64,000 nucleotides of DNA from Macrococcoides bohemicum (lineage in GTDB: Bacteria; Bacillota; Bacilli; Staphylococcales; Staphylococcaceae), in assembly GCF_003259675.1 (NCBI RefSeq), contig NZ_PZJG01000001.1, positions 124,001-188,000 on the forward strand, in the 5' to 3' direction. The notes under the pieces are model-generated. The model was not told the origin of the DNA. It worked only from the letters and a program-made list of their open reading frames with translations, and searched no databases. The position numbers and the translations under genes are program-made. This document shows, piece by piece, positions 54,748 through 64,000 of the stretch (position 1 is its first letter; every line of letters starts with the position of its first letter).

Positions 54748-55185
54748 TTAATATATTATTATTAATAAATATTTCAATTGAACTTCAACATTACCTTTTA
54801 GAGCACGTGTAATCATACAACTTTCTTCGGATTTATTAACATATCTTATAATTTTTTTCTCGTCTATTTGTGCTGTGCTGATCAAATAGACTTTGTAAGT
54901 AATACTTTCATACGTTAATACTTGTTTTTGATTATTAATCGTCGCGCTAGCATCCACATAATCTATTTCAACCGGAATATTATTACGTTCAAACATAGAA
55001 CTTAATGTTATTGTAAAGCATGTAACTGCAGAAGATAAAAGCATCTCATCTGGATTGGTACCGATATCAGGTCCATCCATTTCTTTCGGTATTGATATTT
55101 TAGACTTAAGGTTTCTGTTTTCTATCGTACCGACACCGTGATAGCCACCTGTAAATTTAGCAGTACAGTTAAATGTATGTTTCAT
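54748..55185 (-). CDS. OsmC/Ohr-family peroxiredoxin
   Basis: 145 residues. The two redox cysteines are C56 (SSAVTCFTITL) and C123 (SEESCMITRAL), with the conserved NPDEMLLSS helix before the first. OsmC/Ohr proteins reduce organic hydroperoxides. AAAGGAGGGTG upstream sets the start at ATG 55185; the frame open to 55314 overlaps rpsD. A related protein occupies this place beside rpsD in S. aureus. It may be read from the rpsD transcript despite the terminator between them. Confidence 0.88.
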   Translation of the reverse strand: MKHTFNCTAKFTGGYHGVGTIENRNLKSKISIPKEMDGPDIGTNPDEMLLSSAVTCFTITLSSMFERNNIPVEIDYVDASATINNQKQVLTYESITYKVYLISTAQIDEKKIIRYVNKSEESCMITRALKGNVEVQLKYLLIIIY

Positions 55186-55213
55186 TTTACACCCTCCTTT
55201 TATATCCACATAA

Positions 55214-55260
55214 AACAAAAAAACGAACACTTCAGAATCATTGTTTCTGAAGTGTTCGGA
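55214..55260 (-). terminator. Terminator of rpsD
   Basis: CGAACACTTCAGAA and TTCTGAAGTGTTCG form a 14-bp stem; a T run follows on the minus strand. Confidence 0.9.
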
Positions 55261-55294
55261 ATAGTAGAAAGACGATAGTCTTTCAAAGTACTTA

Positions 55295-55897
55295 TTAACG
55301 TGAGTAGTACTCAACGATTAATTGTTCGTTAATTTCAGCTGATAATTCGCTACGTTCTGGAACGCGTACGAAAGTACCTTCTAATTTTTCTGCATCGAAA
55401 GTTAAGTATTCAGGAACATGGTTAGATAATTCAACTGACTCAACAATGATGTTTAATTTTTGTGATTTTTCACGAACTGAAATCACTTGACCAGGTTTTA
55501 ATTGGTATGATGGGATGTCTACGCGAGCGCCATCTACCATGATGTGACCGTGGTTAACTAATTGACGTGCTTGACGACGTGTACGTGCTAAACCTAATTG
55601 GTACACTACTGCATCTAAACGAGATGCTAAAAGAGCCATGAAGTTAGCACCGTGAATACCTTTCATTTTACCAGCACGGTCAAAGATTGTGCGGAATTGA
55701 CGTTCGTTGATTCCGTACATGTAACGTAATTTTTGTTTCTCTTGTAATTGTAAACCATACTCAGATAATTTTTTACGTTGGTTAGGACCGTGTTGTCCTG
55801 GTGCGTAAGGGCGTCTTTCTAATTCTTTACCAGTGCCGCTTAAAGAAATTCCTAAACGACGAGATTTTTTCCAAGTTGAACCTGTAAAACGAGCCAT
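55295..55897 (-). CDS. rpsD: 30S ribosomal protein S4
   Basis: 200 residues, full length. [19 protein letters not shown] at the N-terminus, [10 protein letters not shown], and an S4 RNA-binding domain from ~92 ([28 protein letters not shown]). It is a primary 16S rRNA binder. AGGAGGAGTCAC before ATG 55897 fixes the start; the longer open frame to 56044 covers the leader RNA. Probably autoregulated through that leader. Confidence 0.97.
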   Translation of the reverse strand: MARFTGSTWKKSRRLGISLSGTGKELERRPYAPGQHGPNQRKKLSEYGLQLQEKQKLRYMYGINERQFRTIFDRAGKMKGIHGANFMALLASRLDAVVYQLGLARTRRQARQLVNHGHIMVDGARVDIPSYQLKPGQVISVREKSQKLNIIVESVELSNHVPEYLTFDAEKLEGTFVRVPERSELSAEINEQLIVEYYSR

Positions 55898-56075
55898 AAT
55901 GTGACTCCTCCTCTTTTTTGTTTTTTTATGTAAAAAACAAAAATATGATAAATGCTTAAGTCGATATGGTGTCATTCCGTGTCTTCGCCTTATAGCTTCA
56001 GTTACACAACACGCCAACATAGGGGACACTATAGAGCGCCTCAATATTTATCTGCTATCTTCGTTTATTCACATA
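55898..56075 (-). promoter_or_regulatory. Probable S4-binding autoregulatory leader of rpsD
   Basis: About 178 untranslated bases separate the promoter from the rpsD start, with a GC-richer, structured centre (GGCGCTCTATAGTGTCCCC, GAAGACACGGAATGACACC). In Firmicutes rpsD carries an S4-binding leader in this place. I could not fold it or compare it with the family model, so assignment rests on length, position and structure potential. Confidence 0.65.
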
Positions 56076-56081
56076 GATGTT

Positions 56082-56109
56082 ATTATAACATGTTGATATG
56101 TATTGTCAA
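56082..56109 (-). promoter_or_regulatory. rpsD promoter
   Basis: Minus strand: TTGACA (56109-56104), 16-base spacer, TATAAT (56087-56082). Both hexamers are perfect. Confidence 0.88.
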
Positions 56110-56116
56110 TAACGAA

Positions 56117-56593
56117 TTACACTAATTTTGATAAGTGGTTCTTCAGCACCGATACGAAATTTTCTAAGCCTTCCTGATCTTCAGCAGTAAAGCGATCTTT
56201 AATTGGCGCATCGATATCCAGCACGCCAAATACACTATCGTTGATGATTATTGGTACAACGATTTCAGATTGACTTGCCGCATCACATGCGATATGACCA
56301 GGAAATGCATGGACATCTTCGATACGCATCGTTTTTTGTTCGCTTACTGCAGTACCACAAACACCTTTTCCGACAGGGATTGTTACACATGCTGGTTTGC
56401 CCTGGAATGGTCCAAGTTGTAATTGATTATTTTTCATCGTGTAGAATCCAACCCAGTTTACGTCAGTAAGAAATTCATTGAGCAGTGCACTCGCATTTGC
56501 GAGATGACTTACAATATCATCCTTTCCTTCAAGCAAAGCATCAAGCATTTGATTGAGTGTCTTATAATCTTTAATATGGCTAGTTTCAAACAT
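56117..56593 (-). CDS. msrC: Free methionine-(R)-sulfoxide reductase (GAF type, YtsP)
   Basis: 158 residues, one GAF domain. Cysteines C69, C79 and C103 show the 10- and 24-residue spacing of the E. coli enzyme (84, 94, 118). NWVGFY and GVCGTAV are family motifs. It reduces free methionine-(R)-sulfoxide in the cytosol. It ends just inside the rpsD promoter region and may not share the rpsD transcript. Confidence 0.93.
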   Translation of the reverse strand: MFETSHIKDYKTLNQMLDALLEGKDDIVSHLANASALLNEFLTDVNWVGFYTMKNNQLQLGPFQGKPACVTIPVGKGVCGTAVSEQKTMRIEDVHAFPGHIACDAASQSEIVVPIIINDSVFGVLDIDAPIKDRFTAEDQEGLENFVSVLKNHLSKLV

Positions 56594-56729
56594 AATATCA
56601 CTCCATTTTGTAAATTCTAATGATTAGTATACATTAGTGTAACGAATTTGAGAACTTTTCACAATTAATTGTTTTTGTAATACATATTTTACGTTATAAT
56701 AGGTAAGAGTACTTTGGAAGGAATGAAAA

Positions 56730-58430
56730 TTGATGATATATGCCATAGTTGGAATAATCGTTTTAATACTAATTATTATTGGTATTATGTTTTATTTAAG
56801 AAATCAAAAAAGAGCAAGTGTTGAGCGTGTTGAAGCAAGAAAAAATGCAATCAAAAATTTACCGTTCCAGGATGAACTCGTAAAAGTTAAAGTTTTAAAT
56901 TTATCAGGTCAAGCAAATAGCCGTTTTGATAAATGGAAAAAAGAATGGCAGACTGTTTTAAATGAAGATATTAAAGTTTGTGAGTTAACTATAAATGATG
57001 CTGATGAAGCGCTGGATAAATATAAGTTTAAAGAAAGTGAAGAGAAGGTTGTAGAAAGTCATCATTTACTTGATCAGATTGAAAAGAAATATCAGCATTT
57101 TACTGAAGAGATTAATAATTATTTATCGTCAACGAAAGAAGATGATAGAAAATATGATGCTTGTAAAATTATTTATAGAGAAGCTAAGCGTGATGTGTTA
57201 GCGAACCGTCATCAATTTGGAGAAGCTGCTGATCCGCTGGAAGCTCAAATTGAAACGTATGCACCAAAAATTGAAGTATATGAAGGTTTAGTTGCAGCTG
57301 GAAATTATGATGATGCCCATGATCATATTACTGCTCTACATAATGAAATGACACGTTTAAAAGAAGATATGGAAGATATTCCATTACTTATTCGTGATGT
57401 TCAAAAAGAATTGCCAGGACAGTTCCAGGATATTCGTTTCGGATGTCGTGATCTGAAGATTGAAGGTTACAATTTAGAACATGTTAAAGTGGATAGTAAT
57501 CTACAAACATTAAAAGGTAAGCTTAATTTAGTAGAACCGTTAATTGCGAGATTACAGTTAAATGAAGCAGAAGCGATTATTAATGAAATCAATGACTCAC
57601 TCGATGAAATGTTAGAGTTAATCGAATATGAAGTGAATGCTAAGAATAAAGTAGAGACAACGAAAGAAAGCATTACTGATCAGTTATTCCATGCAAAAGA
57701 TATGAACTATACATTACGTACTGAAATTGAATACGTAAAAGAAAGCTACTATATCAATGAAGAAGATATTCAAAAAGTTCGTCAGTATGATAATGAGATA
57801 CAGAGTTTAATTACAGTTTATGATGAAATCTTAACCGAAACAGCTAAATCAAGTATTCGCTATACTGAAGTTGAAGATAATCTAAAATATATTGATGACC
57901 ATGTGAAAGTCATCAATGATAACCAGGATAAGATACAGCAGCATTTAACAAATTTACGTGAAGATGAGCAGGAAGCGCAAAAGAATATATTAAAGATTCA
58001 AGCTAAGAAAGAAGAGATTTATCGCCGATTACTTGCATCTAACTTATCAAGCGTACCTGAACGTTTTATTATCATGAAGAATGAAATTGATATTGAAACA
58101 CGTGGAGTACACCAACTATTCAATAAACGTCCGATGAATGTGACGCAAGTTCGTGATAAAGTAAACAAAGTATTAATTACGATGAATTCATTTGAAGCCG
58201 AAGCGGTTGACGTATTAGAAAATGCCGAGTATGCTGAGAAATTGATACAGTATGGTAATCGATATAGAAAAGAAAGGCCAGATGTAAACAAAGATTTAAA
58301 CGAAGCAGAACGATTATTTAGTAACAACAGATATAAGCGTGCGGTCGAGATTGCAGAAGCTGCAATTGAGCGTGTTGAACCTGGTGTTACGGAAAAGATT
58401 GAAGCAAGTGTATTAAATCAAAGACAATAA
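56730..58430 (+). CDS. ezrA: Septation ring formation regulator EzrA
   Basis: 566 residues. One N-terminal transmembrane helix ([19 protein letters not shown]) followed by a long cytoplasmic region of spectrin-like coiled coils, and the QNR-like end [19 protein letters not shown]. It controls FtsZ ring position and links division to wall synthesis. Start is either TTG 56730 (fits GGAAGGAA spacing and the length of staphylococcal EzrA) or ATG 56733 one codon later. Confidence 0.94.
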   Translation: MMIYAIVGIIVLILIIIGIMFYLRNQKRASVERVEARKNAIKNLPFQDELVKVKVLNLSGQANSRFDKWKKEWQTVLNEDIKVCELTINDADEALDKYKFKESEEKVVESHHLLDQIEKKYQHFTEEINNYLSSTKEDDRKYDACKIIYREAKRDVLANRHQFGEAADPLEAQIETYAPKIEVYEGLVAAGNYDDAHDHITALHNEMTRLKEDMEDIPLLIRDVQKELPGQFQDIRFGCRDLKIEGYNLEHVKVDSNLQTLKGKLNLVEPLIARLQLNEAEAIINEINDSLDEMLELIEYEVNAKNKVETTKESITDQLFHAKDMNYTLRTEIEYVKESYYINEEDIQKVRQYDNEIQSLITVYDEILTETAKSSIRYTEVEDNLKYIDDHVKVINDNQDKIQQHLTNLREDEQEAQKNILKIQAKKEEIYRRLLASNLSSVPERFIIMKNEIDIETRGVHQLFNKRPMNVTQVRDKVNKVLITMNSFEAEAVDVLENAEYAEKLIQYGNRYRKERPDVNKDLNEAERLFSNNRYKRAVEIAEAAIERVEPGVTEKIEASVLNQRQ

Positions 58431-58436
58431 TAAAGC

Positions 58437-58470
58437 AATAAAAGACTTGAACTCGTTCAAGTCTTTTATT
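58437..58470 (+). terminator. Terminator of ezrA
   Basis: AATAAAAGACTTGAAC, TC, GTTCAAGTCTTTTATT: a 16-bp stem. Tight loop and T-rich end. Confidence 0.88.
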
Positions 58471-58485
58471 CATTGAGGTGAATTT

Positions 58486-59622
58486 ATGAATTATTTAGAT
58501 AATTGTGCAACAACAAAACCAGACCCTGAAGTATTAAATACTTTTAATACTGTCAATACGAAATACTTCTTTAACCCGAGCAGTCCTCACGACAAAGGTT
58601 TAGAAGCAAATAAATTACTTGAATCCGCTCGAGATCAGATTAAATCATTGTTGGGGTTAACCCATCAATCAGTTATTTTTACGAGTGGTGCAACAGAATC
58701 AAATAATTTAGTGATTACTGGAATGGCACGCAGTAAGAAACAGTTTGGAAAGACAATCATCACTTCTAAACTTGAACATCCATCGGTGTTAGAAACAGTC
58801 AGAGCACTGGAAGATGAAGGCTTTAATATTAAATATGTTCAGTTTAATGAAGATGCCACGCTTAATCTCGCACATTTTAAATCGATACTTGATCAGGATG
58901 TCATCATGGTTTGCTTAATGCATGTTAATAACGTGATGGGTGCAGTTCTACCGATTAAAGAGATACATGATATTATTCAGGAATATCCAAAGATTCATTT
59001 TCATGTAGACTGTGTACAGTCCTTTGGTAAACTACCGATTGATGCTAAGATGATGGATAGCTTTGTATTAAGTGGCCATAAATTCAATGGTCTAAAAGGA
59101 CAAGGAATACTTGTGTTTGAACAACTAGTTACCATTACGCATACTTTATTTGGTGGAGGACAAGAATATGGCTTTAGAAGCGGCACAGTAAATGTTGCGA
59201 GTGACGTTTCATTGGCAAAAGCGATGCGTATCGCTTTAAATGAACAAGAAGATAGTATCAAGCGTATGAACCAGTATAAAAAGACGATAGAATCTAAGGT
59301 GAGTCAGTATCCTGGTATTCGTGTAAATTCAGTAAAAGACGGTGCGCCGCATGTTGTAAATATTTCATTTGTCGGGGTAAAAGGTGAAGTTATCGTCAAT
59401 AGTTTTTCTAAACATGGTATTATGATATCTACAACGAGTGCCTGTTCATCAAAGCGAGCAAAGTTAAATGAAACATTAACTGCACTCCATGTACCAGAAG
59501 ATGCGATTACTGGAAGTGTACGTATTTCTTTTGATAAATATACAACTGATGCACATATTGAAGCTTTTATTAAAGCATTTGAATTGATCTATGAAGAGAT
59601 GAAGGAGCTATTAAAACGATGA
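58486..59622 (+). CDS. nifS: Cysteine desulfurase (NifS/IscS-like, ThiI partner)
   Basis: 378 residues, fold-type I PLP enzyme. PLP lysine K199 in SGHKFNG and catalytic C320 in [11 protein letters not shown]. It takes sulfur from cysteine as a persulfide. Its position directly before thiI, with a four-base ATGA overlap, matches the Bacillus nifZ-thiI pair, in which it feeds sulfur to ThiI for s4U in tRNA. TTGAGGTG precedes ATG 58486. Confidence 0.92.
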   Translation: MNYLDNCATTKPDPEVLNTFNTVNTKYFFNPSSPHDKGLEANKLLESARDQIKSLLGLTHQSVIFTSGATESNNLVITGMARSKKQFGKTIITSKLEHPSVLETVRALEDEGFNIKYVQFNEDATLNLAHFKSILDQDVIMVCLMHVNNVMGAVLPIKEIHDIIQEYPKIHFHVDCVQSFGKLPIDAKMMDSFVLSGHKFNGLKGQGILVFEQLVTITHTLFGGGQEYGFRSGTVNVASDVSLAKAMRIALNEQEDSIKRMNQYKKTIESKVSQYPGIRVNSVKDGAPHVVNISFVGVKGEVIVNSFSKHGIMISTTSACSSKRAKLNETLTALHVPEDAITGSVRISFDKYTTDAHIEAFIKAFELIYEEMKELLKR

Positions 59623-60830
59623 AATTTGATCATATATTAGTGAGATACGGCGAACTGACATTAAAATCAGGAAACCGTAACACATTTGTTAACCAGTTAA
59701 AAAGTAATATTAAATACGCTTTAATCCCTTTAGAAGGATATAAAGTATTAGCAAATAGAGATAGAATGTACGTTGAAGTTTCAGAAGATGCGGATGTTGA
59801 AGAGATTATGCGTCGTATCTCTAAAGTATTTGGTGTACATTCAGTAAGTCCTGTTGTTAAAGTAGAAAAAGATATCGAAGCAATTAAAGAAGCAGCTGTT
59901 GTATTAGCTAAAGACATTGATGAACCAGGCAAAACGTTTAAAGTAGATGCGAAACGATCTGATAAAGGCTTTCCTTACGAAACATTTGATTTACAGCAAA
60001 TACTTGGTGGAGAGATATTAAAGCATATTGAGCATTTAACTGTTAAAGTAAAAGATCCTGACTACAAGTTATTAGTTGAAATTCGTCGCGACGCAGCATA
60101 TCTATACTCACGCGTTATTAAAGGCGCAGGTGGATTACCGGTTGGTACAGGTGGAAAGACATTGTTAATGTTATCTGGTGGTATTGATTCTCCGGTTGCA
60201 GGAATTGAGGTGATGCGTCGTGGTGTTACAATTGAAGCGATACATTTTCATTCCCCACCATTTACAAGTGAAGAAGCGAAACAGAAGGTTATTGATTTAA
60301 CTCAGATCATGGCTGAAACTGCCGGAGAAATTAAACTTCATCTCGTGCCTTTTACTGATATTCAGAAGATGATTCATAAGACAGTACCAGAAAATTTAAC
60401 GATGACTTCAACGCGTCGTATGATGATGCGTATCGCTGATCAATTTGCTCGTCAAATCGATGCGAAAGCACTTGTCAACGGAGAAAATTTAGGTCAGGTA
60501 GCTTCTCAAACGTTAGGCAGTATGTATGCCATTAACGCGGTCACAAACTTACCGATTCTACGCCCTTTATTAACGTATGATAAAGAAGAGATCGTAATTA
60601 AAGCGAAAGAAATTGGTACATATGAAACGTCTATCTTACCGTTTGAAGATTGCTGTACAATATTTACACCGAAAAATCCTAAAACTAATCCTAGACTAGA
60701 TAAAGTAGAAAGCTTTGAAAGTAAAGTTGATTTTGATGCCATGATCAAGAAAGCGATTGAAGGTATAGAGACGATTACTCTTTCAAAAAATAATCAAAAA
60801 GCGGAAAATGACTTCTCTGACCTTTTATAA
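59619..60830 (+). CDS. thiI: tRNA 4-thiouridine synthetase ThiI (no rhodanese domain)
   Basis: 403 residues: ferredoxin-like and THUMP domains (~1-165), then a PP-loop ATP-binding domain with SGGIDS (186-191). The C-terminal rhodanese domain of the E. coli protein is absent, as in Bacillus, so sulfur must come from the neighbouring desulfurase. It makes s4U8 in tRNA. The start overlaps nifS. The glycerophosphodiesterase gene follows after 12 bases. Confidence 0.95.
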   Translation: MKFDHILVRYGELTLKSGNRNTFVNQLKSNIKYALIPLEGYKVLANRDRMYVEVSEDADVEEIMRRISKVFGVHSVSPVVKVEKDIEAIKEAAVVLAKDIDEPGKTFKVDAKRSDKGFPYETFDLQQILGGEILKHIEHLTVKVKDPDYKLLVEIRRDAAYLYSRVIKGAGGLPVGTGGKTLLMLSGGIDSPVAGIEVMRRGVTIEAIHFHSPPFTSEEAKQKVIDLTQIMAETAGEIKLHLVPFTDIQKMIHKTVPENLTMTSTRRMMMRIADQFARQIDAKALVNGENLGQVASQTLGSMYAINAVTNLPILRPLLTYDKEEIVIKAKEIGTYETSILPFEDCCTIFTPKNPKTNPRLDKVESFESKVDFDAMIKKAIEGIETITLSKNNQKAENDFSDLL

Positions 60831-60842
60831 GGAGATGGTATA

Positions 60843-61649
60843 ATGTTAGATAAAAATGTGGTAATTGCTCATCGTGGTGCTAGTGCCTATGCACCCGAAC
60901 ATAGTTATGCATCTTATGATTTAAGTCACTTTGATATGCACGCAGACTATATTGAACTTGACGTACAGATGACCCTGGACGGAGAAATTATCGTGATGCA
61001 TGATGAAACGATTGAACGTACAGGACTCACGCAAGGTACAATCAAAGAAATGACGCTTGAAGAGGTAAAACGTATATATATTGGTCAGTGGTTTAATGAT
61101 AAGTTCCCCGAACTTGCACATGTTTATTATGCTGAGCAGACCGTTCCGACTTTACGAGAAGTGTTTATGCGTTACGGACAAGCGAATTATTATATAGAAA
61201 CGAAAGCACCAGATATTTATCCAGGTATGGAAGAACAATTGACGATGATTCTAGAAGATTTTAATTTGTTAACTGACGAGAGAATGGCGAATTATCAAAC
61301 TGTAATTCAGTCGTTTAGTTTAGAAAGTTTGATTAAGATGAATCAGTTAAAGCAAGGCATTCCATTACTATTGTTATGCAAGAAAGGCATGTTACGTAAT
61401 ATGACCGATGATGATTTAGAGAAGATTCATCAGTTTGTTTATGCGGTAGGTCCTAACTATAAAGATTTAGATCAGGCATTAATTAAACGTATACATCATA
61501 TCGGCTTTCTTGTCTTCCCATATACTTTAAATGATGAGACAGATATGGAGCGACTTATCAATGAAGGTATTGATGGTGCTTTTACGAATTATCCGGATAT
61601 ACTTAGAAAGCAATTTCGAATGGATAATGGAGAAATATTTGAAAGTTAA
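60843..61649 (+). CDS. Glycerophosphodiester phosphodiesterase family protein
   Basis: 268 residues, TIM-barrel GDPD family. IAHRGASAYAPEH (H10, E19), IELDVQMTLDG (E38, D40) and VMHDETIERT (H53) supply the metal and catalytic residues. No signal peptide, so a cytosolic enzyme releasing glycerol-3-phosphate from glycerophosphodiesters. AAGGAGATGG precedes ATG 60843. It is probably cotranscribed with nifS-thiI. Confidence 0.92.
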   Translation: MLDKNVVIAHRGASAYAPEHSYASYDLSHFDMHADYIELDVQMTLDGEIIVMHDETIERTGLTQGTIKEMTLEEVKRIYIGQWFNDKFPELAHVYYAEQTVPTLREVFMRYGQANYYIETKAPDIYPGMEEQLTMILEDFNLLTDERMANYQTVIQSFSLESLIKMNQLKQGIPLLLLCKKGMLRNMTDDDLEKIHQFVYAVGPNYKDLDQALIKRIHHIGFLVFPYTLNDETDMERLINEGIDGAFTNYPDILRKQFRMDNGEIFES

Positions 61650-61653
61650 TTTT

Positions 61654-61690
61654 AAAAAGCTAGCGACAATTATTCGTCGCTAGCTTTTTT
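61654..61690. terminator. Bidirectional terminator between the GDPD and TrmB-type regulator genes
   Basis: AAAAAGCTAGCGAC pairs with GTCGCTAGCTTTTT around AATTATTC, with A and T runs outside. Confidence 0.9.
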
Positions 61691-61697
61691 GACATAT

Positions 61698-62480
61698 TTA
61701 AGTAAAGAATACTTGTCTCTTGAGTTCTATCCATTCATCAGCTTCGGGGTTCTGTTCGACAAGCTGATTTACAAGTATGTCATGCCAGATAAAGTTCTGC
61801 ATTAAATAAATTTGTTGTGGATCAATTGAGTAATAAGCTTGTGACTGAATATTAAGATCACTCCCATAAATCATCTCGCCTTGATCATTGATAATAATAA
61901 ACCATTGTTTATCTTCGATTGTGTCTGTATAACGTGTGGGTCTATGGATCAAAAGTTGGTTGTTTTTGTGATTTAAGGATTGATTATTTTTGAAGATAAT
62001 ACCTTTTAAAACTATGTCTCTTTCTTTTAATATATCTTCAATATTGTTGAGTGTACCTGGCCATAAAGAAACATAAAGTGTTTCTTTTGTATTGTTTATA
62101 ATCTCTTTTACTTTCTGGATAATATCTTCTTTTGTTTGATATGTCTTTATAATAATATCTTCTGGTGTAACTGTATTAATATTGTTTAAATTAGTCTGTA
62201 AGTCATTCATCGTATTTTCATATTCCATTCGTTTACGATCAATAAAAGTTTGATATGGGAGTGCTACATAATAGATTTGTTCTGCTTCATCAATTTTTGT
62301 TATGAGTTCTTTTTCGATTAATTTATCAAGCGTATCGTATATTCTGGCACGTGGTACTGCAGAAAGTTTACTGATTTGATAACCGTTTGCTTTACCTAAT
62401 TTGATACAGGCTAAGTAGCATTTTGCTTCATAGCTACTTAATCCAAGATGCATCATTTGTTTAATAATATCTTGTTCCAA
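61698..62480 (-). CDS. TrmB-family sugar-sensing type transcriptional regulator
   Basis: 260 residues. An N-terminal winged helix (LGLSSYEAKCYLACIKLGKANGYQISKLSAVPRARIYD) of the TrmB HTH type, then a linker helix and a C-terminal PLD-like regulatory domain (VKEIINNTKETLYVSLWPG). TrmB proteins sense sugars or other small molecules. It is divergent from a TSUP transporter with a perfect inverted repeat between them, so it probably controls that gene. Effector unknown. Confidence 0.88.
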   Translation of the reverse strand: MEQDIIKQMMHLGLSSYEAKCYLACIKLGKANGYQISKLSAVPRARIYDTLDKLIEKELITKIDEAEQIYYVALPYQTFIDRKRMEYENTMNDLQTNLNNINTVTPEDIIIKTYQTKEDIIQKVKEIINNTKETLYVSLWPGTLNNIEDILKERDIVLKGIIFKNNQSLNHKNNQLLIHRPTRYTDTIEDKQWFIIINDQGEMIYGSDLNIQSQAYYSIDPQQIYLMQNFIWHDILVNQLVEQNPEADEWIELKRQVFFT

Positions 62481-62516
62481 AAAAACACCTCTTTACGTAA
62501 TTTCAATTTTGTTTTA

Positions 62517-62540
62517 TAGTTACTATTATAGTAGTAACTA
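62517..62540. promoter_or_regulatory. Perfect inverted repeat, likely operator of the TrmB-type regulator
   Basis: TAGTTACTA (62517-62525), six-base spacer TTATAG, TAGTAACTA (62532-62540). It lies in the 74-base divergent intergenic region and ends at the ribosome binding site of the transporter gene. Confidence 0.6.
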
Positions 62541-62554
62541 AAGGAGCGTTCAAT

Positions 62555-63319
62555 GTGGATATTCAAATTTTACTCATTTTAATTATTTTCGGATTTTTAG
62601 CTGCATTTATCGATTCCGTGGTAGGTGGCGGGGGACTGATTAGTATTCCTGCATTACTCGCCACAGGTATGCCGCCTTCTATGGCATTAGGTACTAATAA
62701 ACTAGCATCATCATTTGGATCATTTACGTCTGCGATTTCATTTATCCGTTCCCGTAAAGTGGATTTTAATATCGTTGCAAAACTGTTTCCGTTATCATTT
62801 ATTTTATCTATAATGGGTGCATTTGTTGCAACAAAGCTGCCGCCAGAATATTTAAAGCCACTTGCAATTATTATGTTATCACTCGTATTAATTTACACGT
62901 TATTTAAAAAAGATTGGGGCGATATTTCAACGTATCAGAAACTTACAAAGAAAAAATTGATATTATTTATTATCATCATTGGTTTAATTGGATTTTATGA
63001 TGGTTTTTTAGGCGGGGGAACCGGTAGTTTCCTGCTGTTTGTCTTTTTGATTATCGGATTTGACTTTTTAAGTGCTGCAGGAAACGCGAAGGTCTTAAAC
63101 TTTGCGAGTAACTTAGGTGCGCTATTATTATTTATTGTATTAGGGCAAGTCAATTTTACATATGGACTAAGCATGGGCGCTGCGATGATTGCTGGCAGTT
63201 ATGTTGGTAGCCAGTTTGCCATTAGAAAAGGTGTATCATATGTTAAAGTACTATTTGTATGTGTGACTGTATTATTAATCGGTAAAAATATATTTGATTA
63301 CATTAAGGAATATCTATAG
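62555..63319 (+). CDS. TSUP-family (TauE/SafE) membrane transporter
   Basis: 254 residues, about eight transmembrane helices in two repeats, each with a Gly-rich start: AAFIDSVVGGGGLISIPALL (15-34) and GFYDGFLGGGTGSFLLF. TSUP proteins move sulfite, sulfonates or other organic anions; the substrate is not known here. GTG 62555 follows AAAGGAGCG; an ATG two bases earlier is out of frame. Expression probably depends on the divergent TrmB-type regulator. Confidence 0.87.
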   Translation: MDIQILLILIIFGFLAAFIDSVVGGGGLISIPALLATGMPPSMALGTNKLASSFGSFTSAISFIRSRKVDFNIVAKLFPLSFILSIMGAFVATKLPPEYLKPLAIIMLSLVLIYTLFKKDWGDISTYQKLTKKKLILFIIIIGLIGFYDGFLGGGTGSFLLFVFLIIGFDFLSAAGNAKVLNFASNLGALLLFIVLGQVNFTYGLSMGAAMIAGSYVGSQFAIRKGVSYVKVLFVCVTVLLIGKNIFDYIKEYL

Positions 63320-63445
63320 GAAACGATTAGATATTTCTTTTTTAGTAAAGAATCTTAAAATTACCTTAAAAGCGCATGGATATTCTTCTTGGATATCAAT
63401 AATCTGTTATGATTAAGTAGAATAAAAATATTGGAGGATGAATTG

Positions 63446-64000
63446 ATGAGTAAAAGAGTTATTGCAATGATTATTGCGGCAGTTTTATTTATTTTAGGAA
63501 CGTCTGTAAGTTTCTTTACAAGTGCTGTAACAACGAATTTTTCGAAATCATTTGAAGAAGCTACAAATATGAAAAATGATGAACTAAGTACTACAGTACT
63601 TGAAGGTACAGATGGATCTAACCAAATTGCACGTGTTGAAGTAGACGGTGTAATCCAGGATACTGGGGTTCCAGGATTATTTGATGAAGCAGGATACAAC
63701 CATACGAAGACATTACAGACTTTAGAACAAATTAAAGACGATGACAATATTAAAGGTCTGATGCTTGTAGTGAACTCTCCAGGTGGTGGGGTATATGAAA
63801 GCGCTGAAATTCATGATGCTATCAAAGCAATAAAAAAATCTGGTAAGAAAGTGTATGTAACGATGAAAAATATGGCTGCTTCTGGTGGATATTATATTTC
63901 TGCACCAGCTGATAAAATTTATGCTTCAAGTGAAACCATTACAGGATCTCTTGGTGTAATCATGCAATCTATGAATTATAAAGAATTAGCTGATAAATAT
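63446..64000 (+). CDS. sppA: Signal peptide peptidase SppA, N-terminal part (continues beyond window)
   Basis: 185 codons are present and the frame is open to the window end. N-terminal hydrophobic anchor (ATG 63446, then VIAMIIAAVLFILGTSVSFF), then the S49 protease domain: IARVEVDGVI, VVNSPGGGVYES and MAASGGYYISAPA with the catalytic serine at residue 146, close to S147 of Bacillus SppA. The catalytic lysine lies beyond the window. It degrades leftover signal peptides in the membrane. TTGGAGGATG precedes the start. Confidence 0.92.
   Translation, partial: MSKRVIAMIIAAVLFILGTSVSFFTSAVTTNFSKSFEEATNMKNDELSTTVLEGTDGSNQIARVEVDGVIQDTGVPGLFDEAGYNHTKTLQTLEQIKDDDNIKGLMLVVNSPGGGVYESAEIHDAIKAIKKSGKKVYVTMKNMAASGGYYISAPADKIYASSETITGSLGVIMQSMNYKELADKY

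Noticed and set aside
55898-56044. 49-residue N-terminal extension of S4
   Set aside because: S4 begins at MARFTG, with AGGAGG in front of ATG 55897; the extension covers the leader RNA.

Overview
The window is ordinary core chromosome of a low-GC Gram-positive coccus of the family Staphylococcaceae. Gene order matches the Staphylococcus aureus/Bacillus subtilis backbone (leuS-murJ-rsuA-pepV-dat, ytpPQR-sftA-murC-ytxGH-aroA-ccpA-acu-acsA-fhs, tyrS-htrA-plsC-nagE, rpsD-ytsP-ezrA-nifS-thiI-sppA). A Rot/SarA-family regulator points to Staphylococcaceae, while a complete acuABC operon is Bacillus-like. A macrococcal or mammaliicoccal genome fits better than S. aureus, but the species cannot be fixed from this sequence alone. 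No tRNA, rRNA, CRISPR array, insertion sequence or prophage was seen.

Layout. 1-2340: the pnuC 3' end, a 44-codon VOC-protein remnant, a nitroreductase, a small membrane protein and a hexapeptide-repeat (gamma-carbonic-anhydrase-like) protein. 2427-6484: an alpha/beta-hydrolase-fold protein lacking its nucleophile serine followed by rot, then the tRNA wobble-modification pair ytqA-mnmM and an MFS transporter. 6577-9540: leuS under a T-box, plus a rhodanese. 9553-9702: 62-bp tandem units, each carrying a palindrome. 9725-20775: an FAD oxidoreductase, murJ-rsuA, a YtxH protein, pepV-dat, ytmP-trmB, patB, a PepSY protein and an M42 peptidase. 20926-24583: a cystine-type ABC importer, a PTS_EIIC_2-type membrane protein and ytpP. 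24661-34631: ytpQ, ytpR, sftA, murC, ytxG-ytxH, aroA and ccpA. 34700-40728: acuCBA facing away from acsA, then fhs. 40822-49714: a class A PBP, T-box-controlled tyrS, lemA-TPM, htrA, plsC and small genes. 49924-55185: nagE, hutH, a GltT-type carrier and an OsmC protein. 55295-64000: rpsD with a long leader, fRMsr, ezrA, nifS-thiI, a glycerophosphodiesterase, a TrmB-type regulator with a divergent TSUP transporter, and the start of sppA.

How the parts work together. Carbon control is prominent: ccpA is present, and matches to the CcpA operator (cre) consensus lie at acsA (perfect), hutH (perfect, inside the promoter), fhs (one mismatch) and upstream of the GltT-type carrier. AcsA is probably also controlled after translation by AcuA (acetylation) and AcuC (deacetylation). 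Stress control is the second theme: four GTTTAA/GTTTAG-N13-GGGTAT-like sigma-B promoters precede ytxH-1, ytxG-ytxH, lemA-TPM and an unknown 75-residue protein. Translation and tRNA functions are the third: two T-boxes, a probable S4 leader on rpsD, mnmM/ytqA, trmB, rsuA and thiI/nifS.

No obviously new multi-gene system was found. The items most worth checking are the serine-less hydrolase beside rot, the 62-bp palindromic repeats, the 41-bp perfect palindrome that encodes the C-termini of two convergent genes, and the sigma-B-type promoter of the unknown 75-residue gene.
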